From a bacterium A37T11 (GTDB lineage: Bacteria; Bacteroidota; Bacteroidia; Sphingobacteriales; Sphingobacteriaceae), in contig FOBR01000002.1 of assembly GCA_900109895.1 (NCBI GenBank), positions 1 to 64,000 on the forward strand: DNA of 64,000 bases, read 5' to 3'. A program made the position numbers and the translations under genes. This document shows positions 55,367 to 64,000 of this stretch, in pieces. The notes below the pieces were generated by a model that was not told where the DNA came from, ran no database searches, and was given only the letters and a program-made list of their open reading frames with translations. Position 1 is the stretch's first letter, and each line of letters begins with the position of its first letter.

Positions 55367-55374
55367 TAATTTTG
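55367..55374 (+). promoter_or_regulatory. -7 box for the PurF-like gene
   Basis: TAATTTTG, 18 nt before the ATG. Confidence 0.45.
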
Positions 55375-55392
55375 TAGCTTAGTATTCGAGCT

Positions 55393-57303
55393 ATGAGCGA
55401 GTCAATAAAACACGAGTGCGGTATTGCACTTATCCGATTGTTAAAGCCCCTTTCATTTTATCAGGAGAAGTATGGCACATCTATGTATGGCCTTAATAAG
55501 CTTTATCTCCTTATGGAGAAGCAACATAATAGAGGGCAAGACGGGGCGGGGATCGCTACCATCAAATTTGATGTAAAACCAGGTCATCGTTACATTAGTC
55601 GTTATCGGGCCATGGGAGCCAAGGCTGTCTCAGAAATCTTCGAATATGTGCAAAAGAAATTTGCCGACGCCCAGCAAGATCATCCCCAGGAATTCCAGGA
55701 TAGCCAATGGCTCAAGGAAAATATGAGCTTCACTGGCGAAGTACTCATGGGGCACCTGCGCTACGGCACCCACGGCAAAAACAGCATCGAAAACTGCCAT
55801 CCCTTTTTGCGGCAAAACAATTGGATGAGCCGCAACCTAGTTATCGCCGGTAATTTTAACATGACCAACGTAGACGAATTATTGGAACAACTGTTTGAGT
55901 TGGGCCAGCATCCCAAGGAAGAAGTTGATACGGTCACTGTGCTTGAAAAAATCGGTCACTTTCTAGACGATGAAAATCAGGAACTGTTTGATAAATTTAA
56001 ATTTGAAGGCTACAGCAATGTAGAGATAAGTTCACTAATTGCGAAACACATGGACGTGGCGCGTATACTGCGCCGTTCGGCGAAAACCTGGGACGGAGGA
56101 TATACCATTACAGGCATATTTGGACACGGGGATGCCTTCGTTATGCGTGACCCAGTAGGTATACGCCCAGCATACTATTACCAGGATGATGAAGTCCTTG
56201 TCGTTACCTCTGAGCGTCCCGCCATCCAGACCGCCTTTGACGTTCCGTTTGATAAGATCAGAGAAATCAAGCCCGGATATGCGCTGATTGTCAAAAAAGA
56301 CGGCACCATTACCGAAGAAATGTTTCGCGAGCCTGAAGAACGGCGGTCATGTTCTTTTGAACGCATCTATTTTTCCCGCGGCAGCGACGCCGATATCTAT
56401 AAAGAACGCAAGATGCTGGGCAACCTGCTCTGCAGCCAAGTATTGAAAGCCGTAGACTACGATATTAAAAATACCGTTTTTTCTTTTATCCCCAATACGG
56501 CTGAAGTCGCTTTTTATGGAATGGAAGAAGGGGTTAACAGCTATGTGCGCAAATTTCAGAAGGACACCCTAATGAACCGCTCTGATAAGATATCGGATGT
56601 TGAATTGGAAGATATTTTAAGTATCACCCCCCGGTTTGAAAAACTTGCTATTAAAGACGCTAAGTTGCGTACTTTTATCACCCAGGATGCAGATCGTCAA
56701 GAGATGGTAGCCCACGTTTATGACACTACCTATGGTTTAGTCAAAGACCAACAAGACACCATCGTACTGATAGATGACTCCATTGTGCGTGGAACCACAC
56801 TTAAACAAAGCATCCTCAAAATCCTGGACCGTCTTCATCCCCGACGCATTATAATTGTATCTTCAGCCCCTCAGATCCGTTACCCGGACTGCTACGGTAT
56901 AGATATGTCTCGCATGGGTGAATTTATCGCGTTTGAGGCAGCTGTATCGTTATTACGGCAACGTGGTCTGGATTATGTGGTAGACGATGTTTATAATAAA
57001 TGCTTGTTATCCCAGCATATGCCCAAAGACGAAGTTGAAAACTATGTCAAAGGCATTTATGCTCCTTTCACAAATGAAGAAATATCGGATGAGATTGCCC
57101 GTATAATTACGCCGCCAGACGTTAATGCAGAGGTTAAAGTCATTTATCAGACACTAGATAACCTGCACCTGGCCTGTCCTGATAACAAAGGTGACTGGTA
57201 TTTTTCTGGAGATTATCCTACACCCGGTGGAAATAAGGTCGTCAATAAGGCATACATGAACTGGATGGAAGGCAAGAACGTCAGGGCCTACTATTCGGCT
57301 TAA
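55393..57303 (+). CDS. Amidophosphoribosyltransferase-like protein (long PurF family member)
   Basis: 636 residues, about 130 longer than classical PurF. Class II glutamine amidotransferase with catalytic Cys9 exposed after removal of an eight-residue propeptide (SIKHECGIALIRL), then HNRGQDGAG, GHLRYGTHGKNSIENCHPF. The PRPP-binding loop TIVLIDDSIVRGTTLKQSIL lies at about 455. An insertion with acidic helices lies between the two domains and an extra ~100 residues follow. Bacteroidota often encode this long form beside a standard PurF; whether it makes phosphoribosylamine in purine synthesis is likely but not proven. Stop shares TTAA with the convergent LysE gene. Confidence 0.88.
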   Translation: MSESIKHECGIALIRLLKPLSFYQEKYGTSMYGLNKLYLLMEKQHNRGQDGAGIATIKFDVKPGHRYISRYRAMGAKAVSEIFEYVQKKFADAQQDHPQEFQDSQWLKENMSFTGEVLMGHLRYGTHGKNSIENCHPFLRQNNWMSRNLVIAGNFNMTNVDELLEQLFELGQHPKEEVDTVTVLEKIGHFLDDENQELFDKFKFEGYSNVEISSLIAKHMDVARILRRSAKTWDGGYTITGIFGHGDAFVMRDPVGIRPAYYYQDDEVLVVTSERPAIQTAFDVPFDKIREIKPGYALIVKKDGTITEEMFREPEERRSCSFERIYFSRGSDADIYKERKMLGNLLCSQVLKAVDYDIKNTVFSFIPNTAEVAFYGMEEGVNSYVRKFQKDTLMNRSDKISDVELEDILSITPRFEKLAIKDAKLRTFITQDADRQEMVAHVYDTTYGLVKDQQDTIVLIDDSIVRGTTLKQSILKILDRLHPRRIIIVSSAPQIRYPDCYGIDMSRMGEFIAFEAAVSLLRQRGLDYVVDDVYNKCLLSQHMPKDEVENYVKGIYAPFTNEEISDEIARIITPPDVNAEVKVIYQTLDNLHLACPDNKGDWYFSGDYPTPGGNKVVNKAYMNWMEGKNVRAYYSA

Positions 57304-57935
57304 TGATGGTGCGTAACGGTATCATACATTAGCCTTAAGGCAAATATGATGATCAGTACGCCCGCCAATTTGGTAAACCGGGCGATGTTTTTTTCTTCTA
57401 TGCGATGGCTGAGTTTATTGGCATAATACGCCTTAAGGCAATCAATACAAAACTGGGTTCCGAGAATGCAAGCAAAAAATGGGATGATTTTTCCAATTTT
57501 AACTTCCCCGCCAGTCAAGGACAGGATACCGCCTGTTACACTGATCCAGTAGATCAGTAATGCAGGGTTAAAAATGCACATAAAAAAAGCCTTAAACATA
57601 TAACCAGACTGGTGGTGTGGTTTAAAACAATCATCCTCCTTTTTGCGATTTATCTTTATCTTCATGACCAGATAGTACAAGCCGATTCCCAACAATATGA
57701 GGCTTCCTGCTATACCTATGGGTACTAGATATTTTTGTTCAAGAGCTATATAAGAAGAGCCAAATAAGGCAATACTAACGTATATCAAGTCACTCAGCAA
57801 AATGCCTGTGGCAAAAGCTGCACCAGCGTAAAAGCCTTTTTCAAGACTCGTCTTCAATAAGGCGAAAAATGCAGGCCCGGTTAAAAATGATAATGCTATC
57901 CCTAAACCAATGCCAGAAAATATCGTTTCTATCAT
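57300..57935 (-). CDS. LysE/RhtB-family exporter
   Basis: 211 residues, five to six helices. GIGLGIALSFLTGPAFFALL KTSLEKG-type start is the LysE signature, with PALLIYWISVTGGIL later. Exports amino acids or related small metabolites; the substrate is unknown. Confidence 0.88.
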   Translation of the reverse strand: MIETIFSGIGLGIALSFLTGPAFFALLKTSLEKGFYAGAAFATGILLSDLIYVSIALFGSSYIALEQKYLVPIGIAGSLILLGIGLYYLVMKIKINRKKEDDCFKPHHQSGYMFKAFFMCIFNPALLIYWISVTGGILSLTGGEVKIGKIIPFFACILGTQFCIDCLKAYYANKLSHRIEEKNIARFTKLAGVLIIIFALRLMYDTVTHHH

Positions 57936-58097
57936 GAGTTTCTAAAATTTAGCGGCTGCAAGTATAACGAATTATTTTTTTAATAATTGCTAATCTACCT
58001 TATTTTCTTTCATAGCCATAATGTCAAAATCCCGGTATTAAGTTTGTAATAATCCTAGAAAGATGTATTTTGCGCCCTGTTAAACAAAAAACAATAT

Positions 58098-58949
58098 ATG
58101 ATCATTATTGCGGATGGCGGATCAACCAAGACTAATTGGTGTTTAATTAATGATGCGGGAAAAAAAGTTTATTTTAACACAGAAGGATATAACCCCTTTT
58201 TTGTAAACAGCGATTATGTCATCAGTTCTTTAAAAAAAGGACTTCCAAAAGATTTGCCTTTAAATCGCATCGAAGAGGTCAATTATTATGGAGCTGGAGT
58301 TCATAATGCTGAAAAAGCACTTGTCATTGAAGCTGCTATGAAGACTGTATTTACCAATGCAAATATTTTCGTCGGCCATGACCTTTTGGCTGCGGCAAGA
58401 GCACTTTTAGGCATTGAAGCTGGATTTGCAGCTATTCTAGGTACTGGCACAAATACATGTTTATATGATGGAAGCGGTCTTACATTCCACATCGATTCAG
58501 CAGCATATATATTGGGTGATGAAGGAAGCGGATGTTATATTGGTAAAAAACTGCTGACGGATTATATTAGAGGATATATGCCCCAAGATGTGAGGCAGGT
58601 ATTTTGGGAAACCTACCAACTCACACCAGACGATGTTATGGATAATGTCTATACAAAACCGCTTGCCAACCGTTTTTGTGCTAGTTTTAGCAAATTTGTT
58701 TATGACAACAATGTGAATATTGCTTACTCAAGAGATATTGTGAAGTCATCCTTTATAGATTTTTTTAAATATTTAGTGACGCGTTACCCAAATTACCAAC
58801 AATATAGCTTCAATTGTATCGGATCTGTTGGCTATAATTTTAGGAATGTACTTGAAGAAACGGCAAATGATTATGGAATGCAAGTAGGACGTATTCTTAG
58901 GTCTCCTATTGATGACTTGGTGAAGTTTCATTTAGAAATAGCCAAATAG
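58098..58949 (+). CDS. BadF/BadG-type N-acetylglucosamine kinase-like protein
   Basis: 283 residues, ASKHA (actin-like) ATPase. Phosphate-1 loop IIIADGGSTKTNWCL (D6-G-G-S-T-K-T12), phosphate-2 AAILGTGTNTCLYDG, the connecting YILGDEGSGCYIGKKLL and the adenosine motif FNCIGSVGYNF are all intact. Family members phosphorylate N-acetylglucosamine or related sugars. A paralogue with a broken phosphate-1 loop lies at 60896, on the other side of pfkA. Confidence 0.88.
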   Translation: MIIIADGGSTKTNWCLINDAGKKVYFNTEGYNPFFVNSDYVISSLKKGLPKDLPLNRIEEVNYYGAGVHNAEKALVIEAAMKTVFTNANIFVGHDLLAAARALLGIEAGFAAILGTGTNTCLYDGSGLTFHIDSAAYILGDEGSGCYIGKKLLTDYIRGYMPQDVRQVFWETYQLTPDDVMDNVYTKPLANRFCASFSKFVYDNNVNIAYSRDIVKSSFIDFFKYLVTRYPNYQQYSFNCIGSVGYNFRNVLEETANDYGMQVGRILRSPIDDLVKFHLEIAK

Positions 58950-59020
58950 GACCTATAAGGCATATGAAGTAAAGCAGCAATTAGATTTCATAAGGCTTAG
59001 AGTTTAACGCGTTCAGCCAT

Positions 59021-59713
59021 TCAAGAGAAGTTTAGTTCATTCCCAAATACCTTAGCGTATTTTCTTTTATCAAATCGATAAAATTTTGCTGCACGAAAAG
59101 CAACTCCGCGCTGTTTTTCATCCAATTCTTTCAGGATATTATAATTTAGCATTTTTTTTCTGAAGTTGCGTTTATCTAATTTTTTATCCCATATAGCCTC
59201 GTAAAGCTGTTGTAATTGCGTAAGCGTAAATTTTTCCGGCAATAACTCAAATGCGATTGGACTATAACTAATCTTTTTTCGGATCTTACTGATGCTTTTT
59301 TCTATGATATTATGGTGGTCAAAGGCAAGGTCAGGCAGTTTATTTAGTGGATGCCACACCGCCTGTCTCACATAGTCTGTCCCTGGTTTTAATGAAGTTA
59401 ATCCTTCAAGGCGCAACATTGCATAATAAGCCACGGTAATTACTCTTCCCTGTGGATGACGTTGGAGATCGCCAAAAGTATAGAGCTGCTCCATATAGAT
59501 ATCCCGAAGTCCAGTATGTTCATACAATATCCGTTCTACAGCGTCATCAATGGTCTCGTTATGCTCAACAAAAAATCCGGGTAAACCCCACCAGCCCTTA
59601 AATGGGTATTCATTGCGTTCTATGAGCAATACTTTAAGCTCTCCCTCTTCAAATCCGAAAATTACACAATCAGCAGTAAAAATTGATTGTAAATGTGGTA
59701 AGTTTGCCTGCAA
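59021..59713 (-). CDS. NrtR-like NUDIX-domain transcriptional regulator
   Basis: 230 residues, starting at TTG (no ATG upstream before a stop). Residues about 10-145 are a NUDIX fold (FTADCVIFGFEEGELKVLLI, WWGLPGFFVEHNE), but the catalytic Nudix box is altered: RILYEHTG where REUxEExG is expected, so two metal-binding Glu are missing. Residues about 150-230 are a winged helix (FTLTQLQQLYEAIWDKKLDK RNFRKKM). This domain order is that of NrtR/AraR-type repressors in Bacteroidota. Divergent from pfkA. Confidence 0.85.
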   Translation of the reverse strand: MQANLPHLQSIFTADCVIFGFEEGELKVLLIERNEYPFKGWWGLPGFFVEHNETIDDAVERILYEHTGLRDIYMEQLYTFGDLQRHPQGRVITVAYYAMLRLEGLTSLKPGTDYVRQAVWHPLNKLPDLAFDHHNIIEKSISKIRKKISYSPIAFELLPEKFTLTQLQQLYEAIWDKKLDKRNFRKKMLNYNILKELDEKQRGVAFRAAKFYRFDKRKYAKVFGNELNFS

Positions 59714-59761
59714 GGTATGAATATAGTTAATGGTTACCGGTCATGAACTTTATGTTGATCA

Positions 59762-59797
59762 TTTCCAATTTTTGTTAGTTATCTACAAAAATGGAAA
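59762..59797. promoter_or_regulatory. Candidate operator between the NUDIX regulator and pfkA
   Basis: TTTCCAATTTTTGT (59762-59775) is the reverse complement of 59785-59797 apart from one extra A; spacer 9 nt. It sits in the divergent gap and is the most symmetric element there. Confidence 0.5.
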
Positions 59798-59890
59798 AAA
59801 TATTTAAATAAATGATGTTAGTGTAAAAAATACACCCTATATTCGTATCGCTATTAGAAATCCAATAACAAATCTATTAATAGGTAGTAA

Positions 59891-60871
59891 GTGCAAAAAA
59901 TTAAACATATTGGTCTATTTACTTCTGGAGGTGATGCTCCTGGAATGAACGCCTGTATTCGGGCTGTTGTTCGTACAGCCCTCTATAACGGATTGTTTGT
60001 AACAGGTATTCATGAGGGATATCAGGGAATGCTTGATAATAAATTAGAGCCAATGAACAGCCGGTCGGTCAGCAACATTATACAGTTGGGAGGCACAATT
60101 CTGAAAACTGCCCGCTGTAAAGAATTTAGAACACTTGAAGGTCGTAAAAGAGCTTATGCAAATATAATGGCAGCCGGAATCGATGCATTGGTTGCTATAG
60201 GTGGTGATGGGACATTTACGGGGGCTGAAATCTTTTCACGTGAATTTAATATTCCGGTCATAGGTATTCCAGGGACGATTGACAATGACTTATATGGTAC
60301 TGATTTTACCTTGGGGTTTGATACCGCAGCCAATACCGTGATTGAAGCGATTGATAAAATCAGGGACACCGCCGCAGCACATGACCGTCTTTTTTTTGTA
60401 GAAGTTATGGGCAGAGATTCGGGTTGTATAGCACTCAATGCAGGCATAGCCGGTGGTGCGGAAGCGATCCTTCTTCCTGAACGTAGCACAGCCTTAGAAG
60501 AATTGATTAAACAATTGGAAAATGCCAGCGGGAAAAAGACCTCTACGATTGTCATCGTAGCAGAAGGAGAGGAAAATGGAGGTGCTTACAATGTAGCTAA
60601 GCACGTTAAAGACCATTTTGATTTCTATGATACAAAAGTGACCATATTAGGACATTTACAGCGTGGGGGTGCGCCTAGTAGTTTTGACCGGGTACTGGCC
60701 AGCAGATTAGGTTTTGCCGCCGTTAATCAATTGCTTGAGGGCAATACTCGGATTATGGTAGGATTAAGGGGAAATATGATAAAAACAACCAGCCTGGAAG
60801 AATCCCTAAATAACAAAGAGTTTAAATTGGCCGATGATATGATGACCATGTGCAATATTTTATCCATTTAA
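59891..60871 (+). CDS. pfkA: ATP-dependent 6-phosphofructokinase
   Basis: 326 residues with a forced GTG start (TAA immediately before). GLFTSGGDAPGMNACIRAVV, VAIGGDGTFTGA (Gly after Asp points to ATP rather than PPi) and PGTIDNDLYGTDFTLGFDTA (Gly rather than Lys before Thr, again the ATP type) are present, as are EVMGRDSG and LGHLQRGGAPSSFDRVLASR. Commits fructose-6-phosphate to glycolysis. Forms a run with the BadF-like gene and gap (24 bp and 6 bp gaps). Confidence 0.97.
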   Translation: MQKIKHIGLFTSGGDAPGMNACIRAVVRTALYNGLFVTGIHEGYQGMLDNKLEPMNSRSVSNIIQLGGTILKTARCKEFRTLEGRKRAYANIMAAGIDALVAIGGDGTFTGAEIFSREFNIPVIGIPGTIDNDLYGTDFTLGFDTAANTVIEAIDKIRDTAAAHDRLFFVEVMGRDSGCIALNAGIAGGAEAILLPERSTALEELIKQLENASGKKTSTIVIVAEGEENGGAYNVAKHVKDHFDFYDTKVTILGHLQRGGAPSSFDRVLASRLGFAAVNQLLEGNTRIMVGLRGNMIKTTSLEESLNNKEFKLADDMMTMCNILSI

Positions 60872-60895
60872 ACGAACTATTAAGTAAACTTCTAG

Positions 60896-61744
60896 ATGAT
60901 AGCCGTGGTTTATAGTGGTTCAAGATTTGCAGATTGGCGTTTAGCTGACAAAGGCCGCGTCGTGACTGGATTTAAGACCATGGGTATTAATCCTCATCAT
61001 AACGATGAAAGGTTTATTGTCCAATTACTTAATAAAACCAACAGTCTAGTTAATTACGCGGAGCAAATCAAACGCATTTATTTTTTTGGAGCCGGTTCGT
61101 CATCTAAAGAACATAAAGATCGCGTGGCAAATGCTTTTCGAACTTTTTTTCGTTTTGGAAAAGTATTTGTTGAACATGATATGCAGGCAGCGGCTTTGGC
61201 TACATGTGGTGATAGCGAAGGATTGGTGGGTGTGTTAGGCAGTGGATCCAATGTCGGCTATTTTAATGGAAAAAAAGTGGAACCAAATAATTACGGATTA
61301 GGATATATCCTGGCTGATGAGGGCTCGGCTAATTGGATAGGTAGGATCTTACTCAGAAGTTACCTGACAGAAACGATGCCACACGACTTAAGAGATAAAT
61401 TCTTATCCCGCTATCCGTTGGATCGTCGTCAAATACTGGATAAGATCTATCATCAATCCAATACTGCTTTATTCTTAACTTCCTTTACCGATTTTGTATT
61501 GGAGCACCGGCACCATAAATTTATTCATCGCATGATCCATGATGGGTTTCACTTAATGTTTGAAACTTATTTATTACGGTTTAAAAGGGAATATCCAGGC
61601 CTTGCCCTTAATTTTGTGGGCAGTGTTGCCGCCAATTATGAAGATTGGCTTCGTCAAGTAGCGTTTCAATATGGCATTGAGGTGGGTGTTGTTATCAGAG
61701 AACCTATACATAATCTTTTGAAATATTATTTAAATAAAAATTAG
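60896..61744 (+). CDS. BadF-type ASKHA protein with degenerate phosphate-1 loop
   Basis: 282 residues, collinear with the protein at 58098. Phosphate-2 (VGVLGSGSNVGYFNG), connect (YILADEGSANWIGRILL) and adenosine (LNFVGSVAANY) motifs remain, but the phosphate-1 loop reads VVYSGSRFADW: D6 is Tyr, G7 Ser, T10 Arg, K11 Phe and T12 Ala. This loop normally binds ATP phosphates and Mg. Either a pseudokinase/regulatory protein or a kinase with altered nucleotide use. Between pfkA and gap, so likely cotranscribed with them. Confidence 0.85.
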   Translation: MIAVVYSGSRFADWRLADKGRVVTGFKTMGINPHHNDERFIVQLLNKTNSLVNYAEQIKRIYFFGAGSSSKEHKDRVANAFRTFFRFGKVFVEHDMQAAALATCGDSEGLVGVLGSGSNVGYFNGKKVEPNNYGLGYILADEGSANWIGRILLRSYLTETMPHDLRDKFLSRYPLDRRQILDKIYHQSNTALFLTSFTDFVLEHRHHKFIHRMIHDGFHLMFETYLLRFKREYPGLALNFVGSVAANYEDWLRQVAFQYGIEVGVVIREPIHNLLKYYLNKN

Positions 61745-61747
61745 TAA

Positions 61748-62746
<999 letters not shown>

Positions 62747-62779
62747 GATTGATCTTTTAAAGATCCATTATTAACGTAA

Positions 62780-62813
62780 AAAATAGGTAGTGCTAAAACT
62801 CACTACCTATTTT
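62780..62813. terminator. Bidirectional terminator between gap and cutC
   Basis: AAAATAGGTAGTG (62780-62792) and CACTACCTATTTT (62801-62813) pair perfectly around 8 nt; T-rich sequence follows on the plus strand. Confidence 0.9.
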
Positions 62814-63546
62814 AATTTTTTATTTTTTTTATCCTTTCCATTACGGCCCTGATTTGGCCCACTAGGCTTTCCTGTACGGCCCCCATATTTTTGAGGTCGG
62901 GGTTTTGATAGGTCATATGACTGGGCACTGCACCCTTGGCAGAGGTATGAAATTCGCTAGCACCTGTGTAAGCGGCCAGCGTAGCGATGTTATCCGCATT
63001 AACGCCTGATCCCACCATAATCCGGATCCGGCCGGCCGATTTTTCTACCAATTGCTTTATTAATTTCTTTCCCTCTTCAGCTGTATTTTTCTGCCCACTA
63101 GTCAAAATCCGCTCACAACCACAGGTGATAATATCTTCCAATGCCTCAAGCGGATCGCGGGTAGTATCAAAAGCCCGGTGAAAAGTGACCTTCATCGGCT
63201 CAGCCAACTCTACCAATTCCCGTGTCCGTGGCAAATCAACCCGTCCGTTGGGAAGTAATAAGCCGATCACCACCCCGTCACATGCCAAGTCTCTGCACAA
63301 CAGAATGTCTTCTTTCATGATCTCAAATTCATCTGTTGAATAACAGAAATCACCAGCACGTGGACGGATTAATACATAAACCGCAATATTGGGTAGCTCA
63401 ACGGTCTTAGCAATTTGTCCATAGGAAGGAGTAGTACCCCCTTCTTGTAGGTTGGTACACAGTTCTACCCGATTCGCTCCGGCCAGCTGTGCCGCTTTAG
63501 CCGAGACATAGCTGGCAGCACATATTTCTAAAAACTTCTCAGGCAT
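62812..63546 (-). CDS. cutC: CutC-family protein (copper homeostasis)
   Basis: About 244 residues from ATG 63546 (the longer frame begins at GTG 63564). TIM barrel: LEICAASYVSAKAAQLAGAN RVELCTNLQEGGTTPSYG-type start, VLIRPRAGDFCYSTDEFEIM, DGVVIGLLLPNGRVD, VTFHRAFD and ILTSGQKNTAEEGKKLIKQL. The copper role named in older work is disputed; the fold suggests an enzyme. 24 bp downstream of the asparaginase gene on the same strand. Confidence 0.9.
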   Translation of the reverse strand: MPEKFLEICAASYVSAKAAQLAGANRVELCTNLQEGGTTPSYGQIAKTVELPNIAVYVLIRPRAGDFCYSTDEFEIMKEDILLCRDLACDGVVIGLLLPNGRVDLPRTRELVELAEPMKVTFHRAFDTTRDPLEALEDIITCGCERILTSGQKNTAEEGKKLIKQLVEKSAGRIRIMVGSGVNADNIATLAAYTGASEFHTSAKGAVPSHMTYQNPDLKNMGAVQESLVGQIRAVMERIKKIKN

Positions 63547-63570
63547 TGTCTTTAAATCTACCACTGTTTC

Positions 63571-64000
63571 TCAGTAAACGCATTTTCCATTAATCAGTAG
63601 GTCTTGTTTTTCAGTGTTGCATACGGCATAAGAGAACCCCTTTTGCAATGCATAAGCCCCGTATTCTCCTTTTTTGTTCAAAGCCAGGAAGCCTACTTGG
63701 ATATCTTTAGCCGTTTCCGGTTTCTTATGGATAATGCGTTCTACCGCTTCCCGGCAGGCCTCTTCCGGGCTGCGGCCCTGCCGCATGAGCTCCACCACCA
63801 GAAAGCTGCCCACATTGCGTATAACTTCTTCACCTACGCCGGTAGCTGTAGCCCCCCCCACTTCATTATCTATATACAGACCGGCGCCTATGATGGGGCT
63901 ATCACCCACACGACCGCGCATTTTAAAGGCCATGCCGCTTGTAGTACACGCCCCCCCCAGGTTGCCATGGGCATCCAATGCCAGCATGCCAATGGTATCG
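63571..64000 (-). CDS. Glycosylasparaginase/isoaspartyl peptidase, C-terminal beta-subunit part (runs off right edge)
   Basis: The right-edge frame reads DTIGMLALDAHGNLGGACTT, placing the autocleavage Thr (DT-IGM) at the very edge, so the whole beta subunit is in the window and the alpha subunit is outside. AFKMRGRVGDSPIIGAGLYI, GGATATGVGEEVIR and the C-terminus follow the Ntn-hydrolase family. It removes Asn-linked GlcNAc or isoaspartyl residues; exported relatives are common in Bacteroidota. Two runs of eight G (minus strand) at 63852-63859 and 63951-63958 lie in Gly-Gly codons. Followed by cutC. Confidence 0.9.
   Translation of the reverse strand, partial: DTIGMLALDAHGNLGGACTTSGMAFKMRGRVGDSPIIGAGLYIDNEVGGATATGVGEEVIRNVGSFLVVELMRQGRSPEEACREAVERIIHKKPETAKDIQVGFLALNKKGEYGAYALQKGFSYAVCNTEKQDLLINGKCVY

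Noticed and set aside
60390-60397. T8 run in pfkA
   Set aside because: Encodes Leu-Phe-Phe in a conserved segment; no close out-of-frame stop pattern and no known isoform, unlike dnaX.

Overview
This 64 kb window is chromosomal DNA of a Bacteroidota bacterium, most likely of the Sphingobacteriia/Chitinophagia side of the phylum. The evidence is the family content: a GT117/DUF2723 membrane protein, OmpP1/FadL porin, archaeal-type ProS, eukaryote-like NADP-IDH, TIGR02757, DUF4197, and DUF1080. It is supported by many TAnnTTTG -7 promoter boxes close to start codons and few recognisable Shine-Dalgarno sequences. Almost all of it is housekeeping DNA. I see no phage, no intact insertion sequence, no CRISPR array, no rRNA and one tRNA.

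Layout. 1-2.3 kb is a gene graveyard: the 5' part of a CHAP-like amidase running off the left edge, a fused and frameshifted LytS/LytR two-component remnant, a winged-helix fragment and one unknown ORF. 2.3-12.3 kb holds an outer-membrane porin, a Gly/Tyr/Trp-rich lipoprotein, proS, a TIGR02757 protein, a secreted DUF1080 protein, a decayed DUF1905/OmdA gene, mnmE, a PAP2 phosphatase and an RluA-type pseudouridine synthase. 12.6-21.6 kb holds an aldo/keto reductase, a tightly coupled minus-strand operon TM2-DUF2752-DUF4870-M48 peptidase with apt upstream, a plus-strand set (mtnN, two sugar-nucleotide-type SDRs, a steroid-reductase-like membrane protein), a Tat-exported TIM-barrel isomerase and a GNAT acetyltransferase. 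21.7-26.2 kb is an apparent operon of DUF4197, ABC ATPase, membrane protein and M1 peptidase, closed by two large nested hairpins. 26.4-37.1 kb holds a PQQ-type sugar dehydrogenase, an MFS and an SMR transporter, sbcCD and the 1009-residue DUF2723 protein.

37.3-48.6 kb is central information and metabolism: tRNA-Gln directly upstream of prs, rplY, pth, mgtE, a second RluA enzyme, mtgA, the rpsF-rpsR-rplI operon, dnaX with a ten-A tract between domain III and the tau tail, icd and an ArsC/Spx protein. 48.6-57.9 kb holds a second M1 peptidase, the str operon (rpsL-rpsG-fusA-rpsJ) ending after rpsJ with hairpins in its spacers, a long amidophosphoribosyltransferase-like protein and a LysE exporter. 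58-62.8 kb is a sugar/glycolysis block: a BadF/NagK-type kinase, a divergent NrtR-like NUDIX regulator, pfkA, a second BadF-type protein with a lost phosphate-binding motif, and gap. cutC and a truncated glycosylasparaginase close the window.

The strongest signal for follow-up is the dnaX A10 tract: both alternative frames stop within 16 bases, giving a built-in gamma-like product. Also worth a look are the simple repeats at two gene starts in the TM2/M48 operon, the motif-less kinase paralogue next to pfkA with a NUDIX-type regulator lacking Nudix catalytic residues, the nested hairpins at 26.2-26.45 kb, and the hairpin between promoter and tRNA-Gln.
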